Positions 1 to 10,184 of a stretch of DNA of 64,000 bases are shown in pieces. Source of the stretch: Lunularia cruciata (taxonomy: Eukaryota > Streptophyta > Marchantiopsida > Lunulariales > Lunulariaceae); the NCBI GenBank assembly GCA_948567375.1, contig OX419759.1, positions 30,109,493 through 30,173,492 on the forward strand, in the 5' to 3' direction. Positions within the stretch are counted from its first letter, which is position 1; every line of letters begins with the position of its first letter. The notes below the pieces were generated by a model. The model was not told the DNA's origin, searched no databases, and worked only from the letters and a program-made list of their open reading frames with translations. The position numbers were made by a program, and so were the translations under genes.

Positions 1-694
1 TTCATTAAGATGTCTTTGAGGTGATTTTGTACATCTTGTACACATGAGAGGAATTGGAGAGATTGTGTGAAGTGGATTGCAGATTTTGGGGATTAAGGTG
101 ATTTTTGGGCAAAATCTCAAGTTTGAGATCTGGACTTGAAATTTCTACACATGATAGCTTGGGTTATCTTTCAGTTAGCACATTTGAAATTATTGTGAGA
201 GCTTCTATGCGCATTGGTCTAGAATTTTTGAAAGTTGATAGGGTGAAGTGCTCCCGCAACTGCATGCTCTTTGGAAACTTGTACTGAGTCTGCCATTTCT
301 TCAATTTTCAGTGAATTGTCCTGAAAATTTCCAAGAAAATTCAGTGCATTGTATCCTACCTGCTGTCATAAAAAGTAGAGAGAGATTGTTCTTGCGCATG
401 GAGTTATAAGTTTTTGAAGTGAGGGGGTTGGTTTTGAGACCAAATCTGAAATATGTGTGCTAAAAGAAAGGTGTCTAGGCCAAATGGCTAAATGAAAAGA
501 TCTGAAATTTTGCAGGGATTGACGCCCTACAGTTGTGATCAAGTGTGAAAAATTTCAGAGGACTGTCACATATTGGTTGAGAGATTTGAGTGACATTGTG
601 AGGAAGGGTCAATTCTGTAGAGTGGAGATCTCATGCATGAGGAGTTTGAGATCAACAAAAAGCATGTTTGAGTGTTTAGATTCATCTTGGGAAC
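1..694. other. Unassigned leader or flank upstream of family A gag
   Basis: No LTR, primer-binding site or recognisable protein is visible here. The sequence does not match the family A LTR at 6263-6955, so the 5' LTR of the element that follows must lie before the window or be lost. The stretch is probably the long 5' leader of family A, but no second copy of this part exists in the window to test that. Short open frames occur (for example 535-750), without known motifs. Confidence 0.35.
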
Positions 695-1159
695 ATGGAG
701 GGTCATCAAGAGTGGAAATTCAGATTATGCAAGGTTCCCCAAGGGTTTGAGGTGATTGTAGGGGTGGATTTGAGGAAAAGAGAGTTTACAATAGAATTTG
801 AAGAGAGTGTTGAGAGGATCCAAAAACCTACACCACTTGGAGGAAAGAGTGAGTCTAAGTGCTTTCTATGTGGAGAGAAGGGACATAAGGCAAGTTCATG
901 TCCATTGACTTTTGAGAGCAATAGATTGAAGGAAAGGAGAGGCTTACTTGACTTGGGTTTGCATGTTGGACCTTCTTCACCAAGATTAGGAGGGAGAAGA
1001 TCTAAGACCAAGGAGTTGTGTGAGGTTTGTGGAGTGGAAGGACTTCAAAAAGGACATGAGTGTAGTGGAGTAAAAGCACTTTTGGAGACTTTGGTGAAGG
1101 ATCTTGGAGAGAGTCTTAGTACAGCTACAGAAATACTACCACCTTCATCAGCTTGTTAG
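695..1159 (+). CDS. Zinc-knuckle ORF upstream of gag (154 aa, unrecognised)
   Basis: This open frame of 154 codons starts at ATG 695 and ends at TAG 1157-1159. Around residues 56-69 it has a retroviral-type CCHC knuckle (CFLCGEKGHKASSC). Further on, a second cysteine-rich motif (CEVCGVEGLQKGHEC) has the C-x2-C start but irregular spacing. The N-terminal part has no family I recognise. It lies 233 bases before the family A gag start, on the same strand. It could be an extra leader ORF of family A, with RNA binding as the likely activity, or the gag remnant of another element. No ribosome-level start signal can be judged. Unlike the gag and pol that follow, it has no internal stop. Confidence 0.5.
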   Translation: MEGHQEWKFRLCKVPQGFEVIVGVDLRKREFTIEFEESVERIQKPTPLGGKSESKCFLCGEKGHKASSCPLTFESNRLKERRGLLDLGLHVGPSSPRLGGRRSKTKELCEVCGVEGLQKGHECSGVKALLETLVKDLGESLSTATEILPPSSAC

Positions 1160-1392
1160 ATGATGGAAATAATCTTTCAACTTATGGATAAACTATCCAT
1201 GAGAGTTAGATTAATATGCACTCTAGGATTTGATGTTGCTATAGAAATCTTGGAGCAACCTGAACCTTTTGTGTTCACTAGAGTGGATTATTCTCAGATG
1301 GTGTTAGTCATGTATATACTCTATTAGTAATAGAGTGAGAGAAAAGAAAAGAGAAAAAAAATTGAGAGAAAGAAAGATAGTGAGAGGTTAAG
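1160..1392 (+). other. Purine-rich leader before family A gag
   Basis: The last 70 bases before the gag ATG are almost only A and G (about 1328-1392). The rest has no recognisable feature. In the frame after the 695-1159 stop, a short peptide-like stretch continues to about 1325, which may mean that the zinc-knuckle ORF was once longer. Confidence 0.35.
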
Positions 1393-2390
1393 ATGGGGAA
1401 ACTTCCGGTTTCCTTTGGCAAGGATGGAGAAGATGTGGAGGCTTTTGTGAGAGACTTCAAGAGAGCTTGAATAGGAAACAATGAGAGGAGGAAGAATGAG
1501 TGGGCCTCATTATTACCAAATTTCTTTGAGGATGCAACACTTACATGGTATGAGTAAGAATACCAAAAGAGAGAGAGGAGAGATAGGGAAGAGTTGTCTT
1601 GGGAGACTTTGACTTTAGCACTCATTGAGAACTTTCTTCCTGATGAGAGTTATGAGAGATTGATGAGTGAAGTTACATTTCTCAAGCAAGGAGATGGAGA
1701 GAAAGTGAGAGTCTATGTGGAAAGAGTGGAAAAGTTGGAGTCCAGATTTTGCATAGTGTTGAGGAAGGGTGGGGATGATGTGGAGACTACAATGATTGGC
1801 ATAGGGGCCATGCTCACCAAGAATTTTGTGGGAGGGTTGAGACCACAAATTAGAAGCAAGATGAGATATGAGAAACCTTCTTCCAAGGTTGAAGCTATCA
1901 AGATCGCAATTCGTATGGAGGAGAGTTTGGAAGGGGATGAGAGTGATTTGGTGGTGAAGGAGGTTGTGCATCCTCCTCAAGGCTACAAGTATGGTGGAAA
2001 TTCTGATACTTTGGTGACAAGGGTTGCACCACAAGAAGTAGTTGCTCCAGTTCTTGCACCTTCACCAAAAGATCCACTCCAAACCATCACAGAACAACTT
2101 GCGGATCTCAAGATCAATGTGGTGCAACTATGGGAGAAGAGAGAGGTGGATCAGAATGTAGGGAGAGGGCCTAGGAGTTATAGAAACTATCTAGATAGAG
2201 GAGGCCAACCAGCCAACAATTTCAATGATAGAAATTGTTTTGGTTGTGGAGGAAGAGGCCATATCCAAAGGAATTGCCCAAATTCCACTTACCATGGAGG
2301 AACGATTATGAGGGAGCCAATAGAAGGAAAGAGGGAGGTAGTGAAACCCAAGTGGCTCCTAATCCCAACAAAGGTAAGGGGATAACATTC
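1393..2390 (+). pseudogene. gag: Family A Ty3/gypsy gag (broken)
   Basis: Gag forms the virus-like particle and binds the element's RNA. The frame starts at ATG 1393 (MGKLPVSFGKDGEDVEAF) and reads through to about 2385. Two in-frame stops interrupt it, a TGA near 1468 and a TAA near 1555. After them an open stretch of 263 codons begins at 1594. The capsid part has the usual gypsy-type helix-rich core (LALIENFLPDESYERLM). One CCHC knuckle follows at about 2239-2280 (CFGCGGRGHIQRNC). Between about 2290 and 2385 the reading passes to another frame (2235-2912), which continues into the protease region. Most likely this is a decay frameshift, although a programmed shift cannot be excluded from a single copy. 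Confidence 0.85.
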
Positions 2391-3160
2391 ATAGATGTGG
2401 TTGCAAGCAAGTATGAGAAGGGAGAGTGCTCAAACTCCAAGGGTCTTAATTTGGAGCTTTTGGCACAAGAGAAGAAGAGAGCTCGTTTTGTAGAGGATAT
2501 TCACTCTTCTCAAGGATTTACTTCAAGCAAGGATACTCCTATGTCTACTAGGAGCACTTGCACCTCAACACCATCAACAACAAAGACTCCAAGGAAGAAG
2601 TTGGGGATGGAGGACTTCTTGATCTCAAAGCAACAATGGAACTACAATGTGTTGGAGGATGTTGGTAGTCACAAGGCTAACATCACAGTAGGCCAATTAA
2701 TTGCTTTGAACCCTACCTTGAGAAAGGAGCTTAGAGGTGGTTTGAGTTCTACAAGGAGCAAGAAGAAGAAGAAGGCAAAAGTTCCAGTATCAATGGGGGT
2801 GGTGGATGCCAAGCCAGCACCATGGGAGGCTTGTGGATATGCCTCCAAAATTGATGTGAGAGTGAATGGTCACAACATCAAGGATGCATTGGTTGATGGA
2901 GATCAGCAGTGAATGCCATGTCAGAAAGGTTGATGAAGAAGTTGGGTATGATACCCGCAAGACCTTCAACATTTGTGGTGAGCATGGCAAACAAGCAACA
3001 AGTTTGACCAGTAGGGGTGATGGATAAGGTGATAGTTTCAGTTATGGGAGTTCAAAATCTCATGACTTTCCAAGTCTTGAAGGATTCAAGCTATGACTTA
3101 CTTCTTGGGAGGCCATGGTTGAGAGCAACACGCACAACTGATTGATGGCACAAAGGGTAC
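2340..3160 (+). pseudogene. Family A protease region of pol (broken at active site)
   Basis: The aspartic protease cuts the Gag-Pol polyprotein. A linker rich in Lys and Ser leads to a retropepsin domain beginning near 2835. The active-site triplet expected after NGHNIKDALVD is disrupted. The frame runs into a stop at 2910-2912, and the homologous sequence resumes in another frame just after (VNAMSERLMKKLG), so a small indel lies inside the active-site motif at about 2895-2905. Two more in-frame stops follow, near 3004 and 3141. The late retropepsin motif LLLGRPWLRAT is present at about 3092-3125. The best other copy is the minus-strand fragment at 12613-13063. Confidence 0.8.
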
Positions 3161-5080
3161 TTGAGGATTGGGCCATCAAACCATAGAGTCACATTTCCTA
3201 TGACTAACACCACCAACACTTCACACTCAGATACACCATCTTCTCATTATTGGGAATCAGATTCTGAAGAAGGAGCTTCAGGTGTGGACACAAGCATGGA
3301 GGAGGAGACTTCCACGGAGGAGGATGAATCTGAATTTGATTCAGATGTGTATCCTTTGTGTGCTATGGATTTTGCACCTAAGCCAGAGGTTTTGAAGGAC
3401 CCAGACAAATCACCATTGACACTTGAGGAGGTAGAGAGAAGGTTAGCTACCCTCAAGTATGGCCCAAATGTTACCAAGGAGGAGAAGGTGAGATTTGAGG
3501 AGATTTTCCACAAGTTCATCCATGTGTTTGCTTTTAGTTACAAGGATTTGAAGGAAGTCACCTTGGAGGAGCACAAGATAGAGGTGGAGTCACATGCAAG
3601 ACCAATCCGCCAAAAGCAACGTCGCATTAGCCCACCAATATCTTTGGTTGTGAAGGAGGAGATTGATAAGCTCAAGGACGCTGGATTTATCTTTGAGGTA
3701 GAGAATTCAGAATGGGTGTCTCCAATTGTCATTGTGAAGAAAAAGAATGGCAAGCTTTGGGTATGTGTGGATTACAAGAAGCTCAATGTTATTACCAAGA
3801 AGGACTACTACCCATTGCCATTCATTGATGAGATCTTGGAGGAGGTTGCAGGTCATGAGAGGTACAGTTTTGGAGATGGTTATAGTGGATATAACCAAAT
3901 CAAGATTATACCAGAGCATCAACAACTCACCACATTCACCACACCTTGGGGAATTTATGCTTTCAAGGTCATGCCTTTTGGGCTTTGCAATGCTCCAGCC
4001 ACATTCCAATGGTTCATGAACAAGGTATTTGAACCTCTCATTGGGAAATTTGTGAGAGACTTCATTGATGACTTTTGTGTCTATGGAAGCAAGGAGGAGC
4101 ACTTTGAGCACCTAATCAAAGTCTTGCAATGCTTGGATGAGGCAAATGCATCACTCAACCCAAAGAAGTGCATTTTTGGATGTGAAGAAGGTCTACTTTT
4201 GGGGCACATCATCTCCAAGGATGGAATAGCAGTTGATCCTGAGAAGGTGAGGAAAATCTCAGACCTTCCATTCCCTTCAAGCTTGACAAAGGTCCGCCAA
4301 TTCTTGGATGGTTGGACACTATAGGAGGTTCATCTTCTCATTTTCCAACAAGACTTATGCATTGACCATCTACATGAAGAAGGGTGTAGATTACATGGTG
4401 ATTTTGGAGGACAAGGAGGCTCTCAAAGCTTTTGAAGAGCTCAAGCAATCCCTTGTTGTAGCTCCAATTCTTGCTAAACCTGATTGGAGTAAGCCTTTCA
4501 TCCTCTACACTGATGCTTCTAATGTAGCTATAGGATGCACTCTTAGTCAATTAAACCAAGATGGGCATGATCATCCAATAGCTTATGCTAGTAGGCATAT
4601 GGTTTCAGCACAGAAGAACTACTCTATCATAGAGAGAGAAGGGTTGGCAATGATCTTTGGTCTCAAGAAATTTAGACACTACTTGATTGGAGGGAAAACC
4701 ACCATTATCACGGATCACAAGGCTTTGAAGTACATCTTCGACAAGCCTAATGTTGAAGGGAGACTAGCAAGGTGGATGATACTCTTGTCTGAGTATGACT
4801 ACACCATTGAGGATAGACCAGGAAAAAAACATGCAAATGCTGATTTGTTATCTAGAGCCTATGATCATGATGGAGATGAGCCAGTGGATGATTCCTTCCC
4901 AGATGAGGAGCTCATGACAATCTCAATCACTCAAGAGGTTCCAATGGAGTACAAGGAGATTGTGGATTTTGTGACAAGAGGTAACTATCTAGAAGGGATG
5001 CATGCTAGGGAGAGGAAGGCCCTTGCAGCAAGATCTAGACCTAACACAATGGTGGAGGATATTCTTTTTCACCAAGGAGC
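3161..5080 (+). pseudogene. Family A reverse transcriptase and RNase H (broken)
   Basis: The enzyme copies element RNA to DNA and removes the RNA strand. The open frame 3161-4324 holds an acidic linker and then the RT domain: PIVIVKKKNGKLWVCVDYKKLN region near 3720-3790, PFGLCNAPATFQ near 3976-4010 and the catalytic box FIDD at 4061-4072, in place of the common YVDD. A deletion near 4305 shifts the frame, and 4308-5360 continues with the RT thumb and RNase H. RNase H shows TDASNVAIG (Asp near 4511), EREGLAM (Glu near 4630) and TDHKAL (Asp near 4711), then NADLLSRA. FIDD and the lack of a chromodomain argue for a non-chromovirus gypsy lineage. The minus copy at 25031-27882 has the uninterrupted frame at the 4305 site. 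Confidence 0.9.
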
Positions 5081-6214
5081 AGATGGTCTACTTCAAAGAG
5101 CAGTGGGTAAGGAAGAGTCTATCCTACTCATAAAGGAGTTTCATGAAGTTTTAGTATGTGGAGGACACTTTGCAAGAAAGGTGACTGCTTTCAAGATTCT
5201 AGATGCAGGTTACCATTGGAGAGGGATTTTCAAGGATTGTCTTGATTATTGCAAAACTTGTCATGTTTGTCAAGCTTTTGCTAGAAAGTCTACATCCACT
5301 CCACCACTTAGATCAATTCCATTGCTAGGATCTTTTGAGAACTGGGAATTGATTTTGTAGGTCCTCTCAATAGAACCCCAAGGAACAATTGGTACATTGT
5401 GGTAGTTACTTATTACCTTACCAAGTGGGTTGAGGCTAGACCATTGAGGGACAAGAATGAAGATGAAGTGGGTAGATTTCTTTATGAGCGCATTATCACT
5501 AGGTTTGGATGCCCTTTGGAGTTGGTTTCTAATGGAGGAGGAGAGTTTACGGGAAGCATTACTACAGCCATGCTACAACATTTCTCTATCATACATAGAG
5601 TAACTACATCCTATAAGCCAAATTCCAATGGCTTGGCAGAGAGGACCAATCAGACCTTGTGCATGATGTTGGCTAAAGATGCAGAAATGGAGGGAGCTAA
5701 ACATCATTGGGACAAGAGGATTCATGCAGTTTTGTGGGAATATAGGACAACCATGAAGACTTCCACCGGATATTCTCCATTTCAATTGGTGGATGGTATT
5801 GAATCTACCTTACCTATTCACTTTGATCTTCCTACCTTCCAAAGCATTCATAAGAGATTGAAGAAAGCACAAGGAGGTGATGCAGAGAAGTCAAGGAAGG
5901 ATCAACTCATGGAGTTGGAAGAGGCAAGAGCAGTTGTTATGGTTCAAGTGGAGCAAGCCCAAAGGAAACAAAAGGAGAGCTATGACAAGAAGCAAGGCAA
6001 GAAGAAGGTGGAGCCTTTCAAAGAAGGTGATTGGGTAATGTTGTTTGATTCCATTTGATTCAAGAGAGGGCAAAAGAAGTTTTTGCCTAAGTACTTTGGA
6101 CCTTTCATAGTAGAGAAGGTGTGGGGCAATTACACCTATGATCTCAAGGAGTTGGGAGGAAGGCACTTTGATAGGATTAACCATGATAAGTTGAAGATGT
6201 ACTATAGAAGGTAG
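5080..6214 (+). pseudogene. Family A integrase (broken, catalytic residues lost)
   Basis: Integrase inserts the DNA copy into the chromosome. The N-terminal zinc domain is visible (EFHEVLVCGGHFA, then CKTCHVC) at about 5135-5275. A one-base loss near 5343 shifts the frame, and 5399-6058 carries the core. The first catalytic Asp of the DDE set is Tyr (TYYLTKW, 5411-5413) and the second is Asn (VSNGGGEF, 5531-5533). The Glu in NGLAERTNQ is kept. A TGA at 6056-6058 splits the C-terminal domain, which continues with KYFGPFIVEKVW to the stop at 6212-6214. That end is a GPF-type tail without a chromodomain. The protein would be inactive. Confidence 0.88.
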
Positions 6215-6250
6215 AGAGGCCTTCACTTTGAGGACAAAGTGAAAACTTAG

Positions 6251-6262
6251 TCCGGGGGTAAA
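6251..6262 (+). promoter_or_regulatory. Polypurine tract of family A
   Basis: A G-rich run (TCCGGGGGTAAA) lies directly before the LTR start at 6263, where plus-strand DNA synthesis would be primed. The same run precedes the LTR at 8450, and altered forms precede those at 54544 and 57150. Confidence 0.7.
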
Positions 6263-6955
6263 TGTAACATCCATTTGTGCATGTGTGTGGTATTGTGATA
6301 TTTAGCTTGGTATTACAAGTACTTAAGAGATATTATTTATATAGAGATAAAGGATGGTTCTATATTAGTCATGGTTAGCTAAAGTTAGTCATAGCTAAGA
6401 TAGAGGGGACTTTACTTTAGAGGAAGTAGAAAAGATGAGCACCACTATTTTGGATTTTAGTGTGCTTACTTGGTATTATTCCTAGGTGTTTGGCTTTGAG
6501 GAAAGAGTTGAGAACTCTTGGGCCCACAAGCCTTTTTGTTTTGGATTCTTCTTTAGTCCAAGGATAGCCAATGTGAAGGAATCCTTGACTTAGTGTTTGG
6601 GCCAAGATAAGACCACATGCTTAGGGGAATATGCCCATGTGAATGGATATTCCTTTCTACTTTTTGACTTTACTTGACTTTTTAGTCTAGTAACTTGAGG
6701 TACCACGGTAATTAGTAACTTTGGTACATAACTATTTCAGAAGTATATTAACAAGGGGTGAGGAGGTACTCATCATCCTTTCATTTGCAACTATCTCTCT
6801 CTCATTGAGTTCTCTAGTGAACAATGTCTTGAGTCTTGGAGTGTTAGCCTTGGAGGAGTATGATGGAGTTGGGGTTCCTTGCCTTCTTAGTCCATGGTGC
6901 GCTACCATAATAGCCATCAGAGGTTCACCTTGAGTGAGAGATAGGCCGGCTCACA
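6263..6955 (+). repeat. Family A 3' LTR, complete (693 bp)
   Basis: It starts with TGTAACATCC directly after the polypurine tract and ends with GGCTCACA, giving the usual TG...CA ends. Four further copies in the window define the same ends or parts of them (8450-8749, 24817-24982, 54544-55229, 57150-57455 plus 61132-61518). A TATA-like box lies near 6744 (TATATTAA here, TATATAAA in the copy at 61310), followed by about 210 bases to the LTR end. The 5' LTR is not in the window. Confidence 0.88.
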
Positions 6956-7412
6956 GGTCAACTCTGAATAGGATTTGGGTAGCAATTGGACATTGCTCTA
7001 CTTCCTCGTACCACTCTTAATTTTATAGTCCTGCGCCGCTCAGACATTCTTCAGTTGCTCCTCTTCTCCTATCTCAGATTTGGTGAAGTTGTTTCCTATC
7101 ACTATCAAGAAGTTCTTGATCCCGAGGTCATTACTTTCATCCTGCATACTTTCTTGATTGCACGGACTCCAAAGAAGTTTGTTATAGGTTCTTCGGATCC
7201 GCTCGCACCACCCGATACAAAGTCTCTCCTTCTTCATCTTCTTCATCTTTTTCTTCTTGTCTTTTGGTCTTGACCCAAGGTCAACTTCAGGTTTTACTTC
7301 ACACTCCCACTTTTTCTTATCTCTTCCTAGGTTAGACCTCTTTAGGCTCTATCCACTTATTTCTTCTTCAAATGCTACCAAACACAAAAACACAATAAAT
7401 GTGGGCACCACA
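6956..7412 (-). repeat. Family B LTR, 5' end only (minus strand)
   Basis: Read on the minus strand, this starts with TGTGGTGCCCACA at 7412, the family B LTR tip seen nine times in the window. About 385 bases in, it has the TATA box TATAAAAT (7021-7028 region), the same spacing as in the complete LTR at 57456. It is cut off at the end of the family A LTR. The CC-ORF start is missing. No protein is encoded in this piece. Confidence 0.75.
7021..7028 (-). promoter_or_regulatory. TATA box of B LTR (CC-ORF promoter)
   Basis: TATAAAAT on the minus strand, about 385 bases from the LTR tip. It matches the position of TATA boxes ahead of the CC-ORF in the other B LTRs. Confidence 0.55.
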
Positions 7413-8401
7413 CCTAGCATGCAGATGGTTTCAGCAGAAAAGAACTACTCTGTCACGGAGAGAGAAGGGTTGGCAGTGATCTTTGGTCTCAAGAAGTTTA
7501 GACACAACTTGATTGGAGGGAAAGCCACCATTCTCACGGATCACAAGGCTTTGAAGTACATCTTCAACAAGCCTAATGTTGAAGGGAGACTAGCAAGGTG
7601 GATGATACTCTTGTCTGAGTATGACTACACCATTGAGGATAGACCAAGAAAGAAACATGCAAATGCTGATTTGTTATCTAGAGCCTATGATCATGATGGA
7701 GATGAACCAATGGATGATTCCTTTCCGGATGAGGAGCTCATGACAATCTCAATCACTCAAGAGGTTTCAATGGAATACAAGGAGATTGTGGATTATGTGA
7801 CAAGAGGTAACTCTCTAGAAGGGATGCATGCTAGGGAGAGGAAGGCCCTTACAGCAAGATCTAGACCTTACACAATGGTGGAAGATGTTCTTTTTCACCA
7901 AGGAGCCGATGGTCTACTTCAAAGAGGAGTGGGACAACCATGAAGCCTTGCACCGAATATTCTCCAGTTCAATTGGTTTATGGTATTGAGTCTACCCTAC
8001 CTATTCACTTTGATCTTCCTACCTTCCAAAGCATTCATAGGAGATTGAAGAAAGCACAAGGAGGTGATGCAGAGAAGTCAAGGAAGGAACAACTCATGGA
8101 GTTGAAAGAGGCAAGAGCAGTTGCTATGGTTTGAGTGGAGCAAGCCCAAAGGAAACAAAAGGAGAGCTATTACAAGAGGCAAGGCAAGAAGAAGGTGGAG
8201 CCTTTCAAAGAAGGGGATTGGGTAATGTTGTTTGATTTTATTCGATTCAAGAGAGTGCAAAAAAAGTTTTTGCGTAAGTACTTTGGACCTTTCATAGTGG
8301 AGAAGGTGTGGGGCAATTACACCTATGATCTCAAGGAGTTGAGAGGAAGGAAATTTGATAGGGTTTACCATGATAAGTTGAAGATGTACCATAGAAGGTA
8401 G
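7413..8401 (+). pseudogene. Family A pol fragment (RNase H and integrase tail, internal deletion)
   Basis: The piece begins inside RNase H (MVSAEKNYSVTEREG, 7424) and stays open to about 7930, with TDHKAL and NADLLSRA clear. At 7930-7940 the sequence jumps from the linker after RNase H to the late integrase core. Compared with 5107-5745 of the first copy, about 640 bases are lost, including the integrase zinc domain and the first two catalytic positions. The integrase tail then runs to the stop at 8399-8401, with one internal TGA near 8132. It cannot make a working enzyme. It abuts the tip of a B LTR at 7412. Confidence 0.85.
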
Positions 8402-8449
8402 AGAGACCTTCACGTTGAGCACAAAGTAAAAACTTAGCCCGGGGGTAAA

Positions 8450-8749
8450 TGTAACACCCATTTGTGCATGTGTGTGGTATTGTGATATTTAGCTTAGTAT
8501 TACAAGTACTTGAGAGATATTATTTATATAGAGATAAAGGATGGTTCTCCATTAGTCATGATTAGCTAAAGTTAGTCATAGCTAAGATAGAGGGGACCTT
8601 ACTTTAGAGGAAGTGGAAAAGATGAGCACTATTATTTTGGATTCTAGTGTGTTGACTTGATATTATTCCTAGGTGTTTGGCTCTCAGGAAAGAGTTGAGA
8701 AGTCTTGGGCCCGCAAGCCTTTTTGTTTTGGATTCTTCTATAGTCCAAG
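8450..8749 (+). repeat. Family A LTR, first 300 bp (truncated)
   Basis: It starts with TGTAACACCC after a CCCGGGGGTAAA polypurine tract and matches 6263-6560. It is cut at 8749, where the sequence switches to the CC-ORF part of a family B LTR without a visible target duplication. Confidence 0.85.
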
Positions 8750-10159
8750 AATGCAAAGGAGAAGGAAGCATCAAAAGCCGAGTTGGAAGATGAAGTGAAG
8801 ATGTGTAGGGGGGAGTTGTAGGTGGAGAGAGAGAAATTGAGGATACTTGGGCCGAAGACAGTTGAAGAAGTAGTAATGAGAGTGAAGGTGATGCTTAGAA
8901 TGGTATCCAAAGTTTAATTGGAGGAACAAAGATTGCATGAATTGAAATTGCTAGTGTAGGAGACGAGGAAGAAGAAAGCAAAGGATGTAAATTTGAATAA
9001 GTTATTGATTAGTTTAAGGGAGAGAGTGGATAGGAAGATGTTAGAGGCAGGAGAGAACACTTGTCTCATATAAGATGTAGCAAGAAAGGAGTTACATGAG
9101 ATTTTTAATCCAAAGAAGAACATCTGATGCAAAGTAAGAGGTATAGTAATGCAAGTTACTTTGGATGAGATTTTTGAGTTGTTAGAGAAAAGTAGGTGGA
9201 AGGATAAAGATATAGATAGATTACCCATGAGTGCAATTGTAGTTCATAGTGAAGTAGAAGAAAGAGTAGAGAATGTAGTAGTATTGGATAGATCCAAAGA
9301 AGGGAAATTTGTGAAGTGAAATTGGTTTTGGAGGCTGAAGTCAAGGTTGACATTGGATCAAGTAGTAACAGTTTTGAGATTTGAAGAGGTAGATATGAAG
9401 AGCTGAATTGTCATTTTGGATTTGCAGGTTGATAAAATTGTTAGGAAATGGTATTGTAGTTGACTAATTGTCAAAGTGCTCAGCCTACTTAAGGACACAT
9501 TGACAATGCTTTGTTGTTCAATATTTATATTTTGAAGTTGATAAAGTGAAGTGTTGTAAATCAATGCTTGTCATTTCAGCTTAATTCCAAGTATCAATCC
9601 TATGTGTGTGTTTGTGCATGTTTAGAGAAATCCAAAGTCCAAGTCAATGTGCTTGTTGGATGTTGGATTCCACAGTGTTGATCTTTATTTTGTGTGTTTG
9701 ATCCTAAGTGAAGTGTAATCAAAGCAATGCTTTGATAGATCCGAGAGAATTGTAGTGTTGGTAGTATTCTACAATTGTGAGCATAGTGTGAGGTTAATGC
9801 AAAGTTATTTTGATTGGGGAAGTTTTGCCTTCAGTGGAGGGTTGGAAAGCAATTCTGAGGTGGGATTGTTTTGCATTGAAGTAGTCTTCTTCAACAAAAT
9901 CTGAATAATCACAATCAAGATTTGTTTGGACAAAATTTGATGGAGTTGTGATTATGGAGTGTTAATTTGTGATAAGATTGTGATTAGTGCTTATTACTCT
10001 CTTTTGGGTGTGGTTTCTACCTGAGAGATTAAAGATACAACCAAGAAGAACTAAATTGTTAATTTTTTACTTTGTATTTGACCATTTTTGACTTGTATTT
10101 GTGGGAATGAACTTTATTTACCTGATTACCATAAAAGAAATACTTGCCAAGTTGTCACA
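8749..10159 (+). repeat. Family B 5' LTR, 3' part
   Basis: This holds the end of the CC-ORF, the presumed transcript start region and the LTR end at 10151-10159 (GTTGTCACA). It is followed directly by the primer-binding site and gag on the same strand, so it is a true 5' LTR. This shows that the CC-ORF lies within the LTR and not in the internal region. From about 9720 to 10159 it aligns with 60660-61131. Confidence 0.85.
8750..9363 (+). pseudogene. CC-ORF, C-terminal quarter (decayed)
   Basis: Translation gives a broken version of the coiled-coil tail seen in the copy ending at 60334. EEQRLHELKLLV near 8926-8960 matches EETRLHELKLLV, and LRERVDRKMLEA near 9020-9050 matches LRELVDRKMLDV. Stops occur near 8818, 8918 and 8956, and further frame changes follow. 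The segment lies upstream of the primer site of the same element. No function is possible in this copy. Confidence 0.75.
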
Positions 10160-10166
10160 TGATTTA

Positions 10167-10184
10167 TGGCACCCCTGCTGAGGA
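10167..10184 (+). promoter_or_regulatory. Primer-binding site, tRNA-Asp-like
   Basis: TGGCACCCCTGCTGAGGA begins 7 bases after the LTR end. It resembles the complement of the plant tRNA-Asp 3' end, a site used by several plant Ty3/gypsy lineages, with a few changes. The second B copy has a more altered site about 7 bases after its LTR end at 13394. Confidence 0.6.

Noticed and set aside
1328-1392. A/G-rich tract as a polypurine tract
   Set aside because: It lies before gag and not before an LTR, so it cannot serve as the plus-strand primer of this element.
2290-2390. Programmed frameshift between gag and protease in family A
   Set aside because: No slippery site was evident and the element has many random frameshifts, so decay is the simpler reading.
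4061-4072. FIDD instead of YVDD at the RT catalytic site
   Set aside because: Both families have it, and F-x-DD forms are known in plant non-chromovirus gypsy lineages, so it is not a novelty or a loss.
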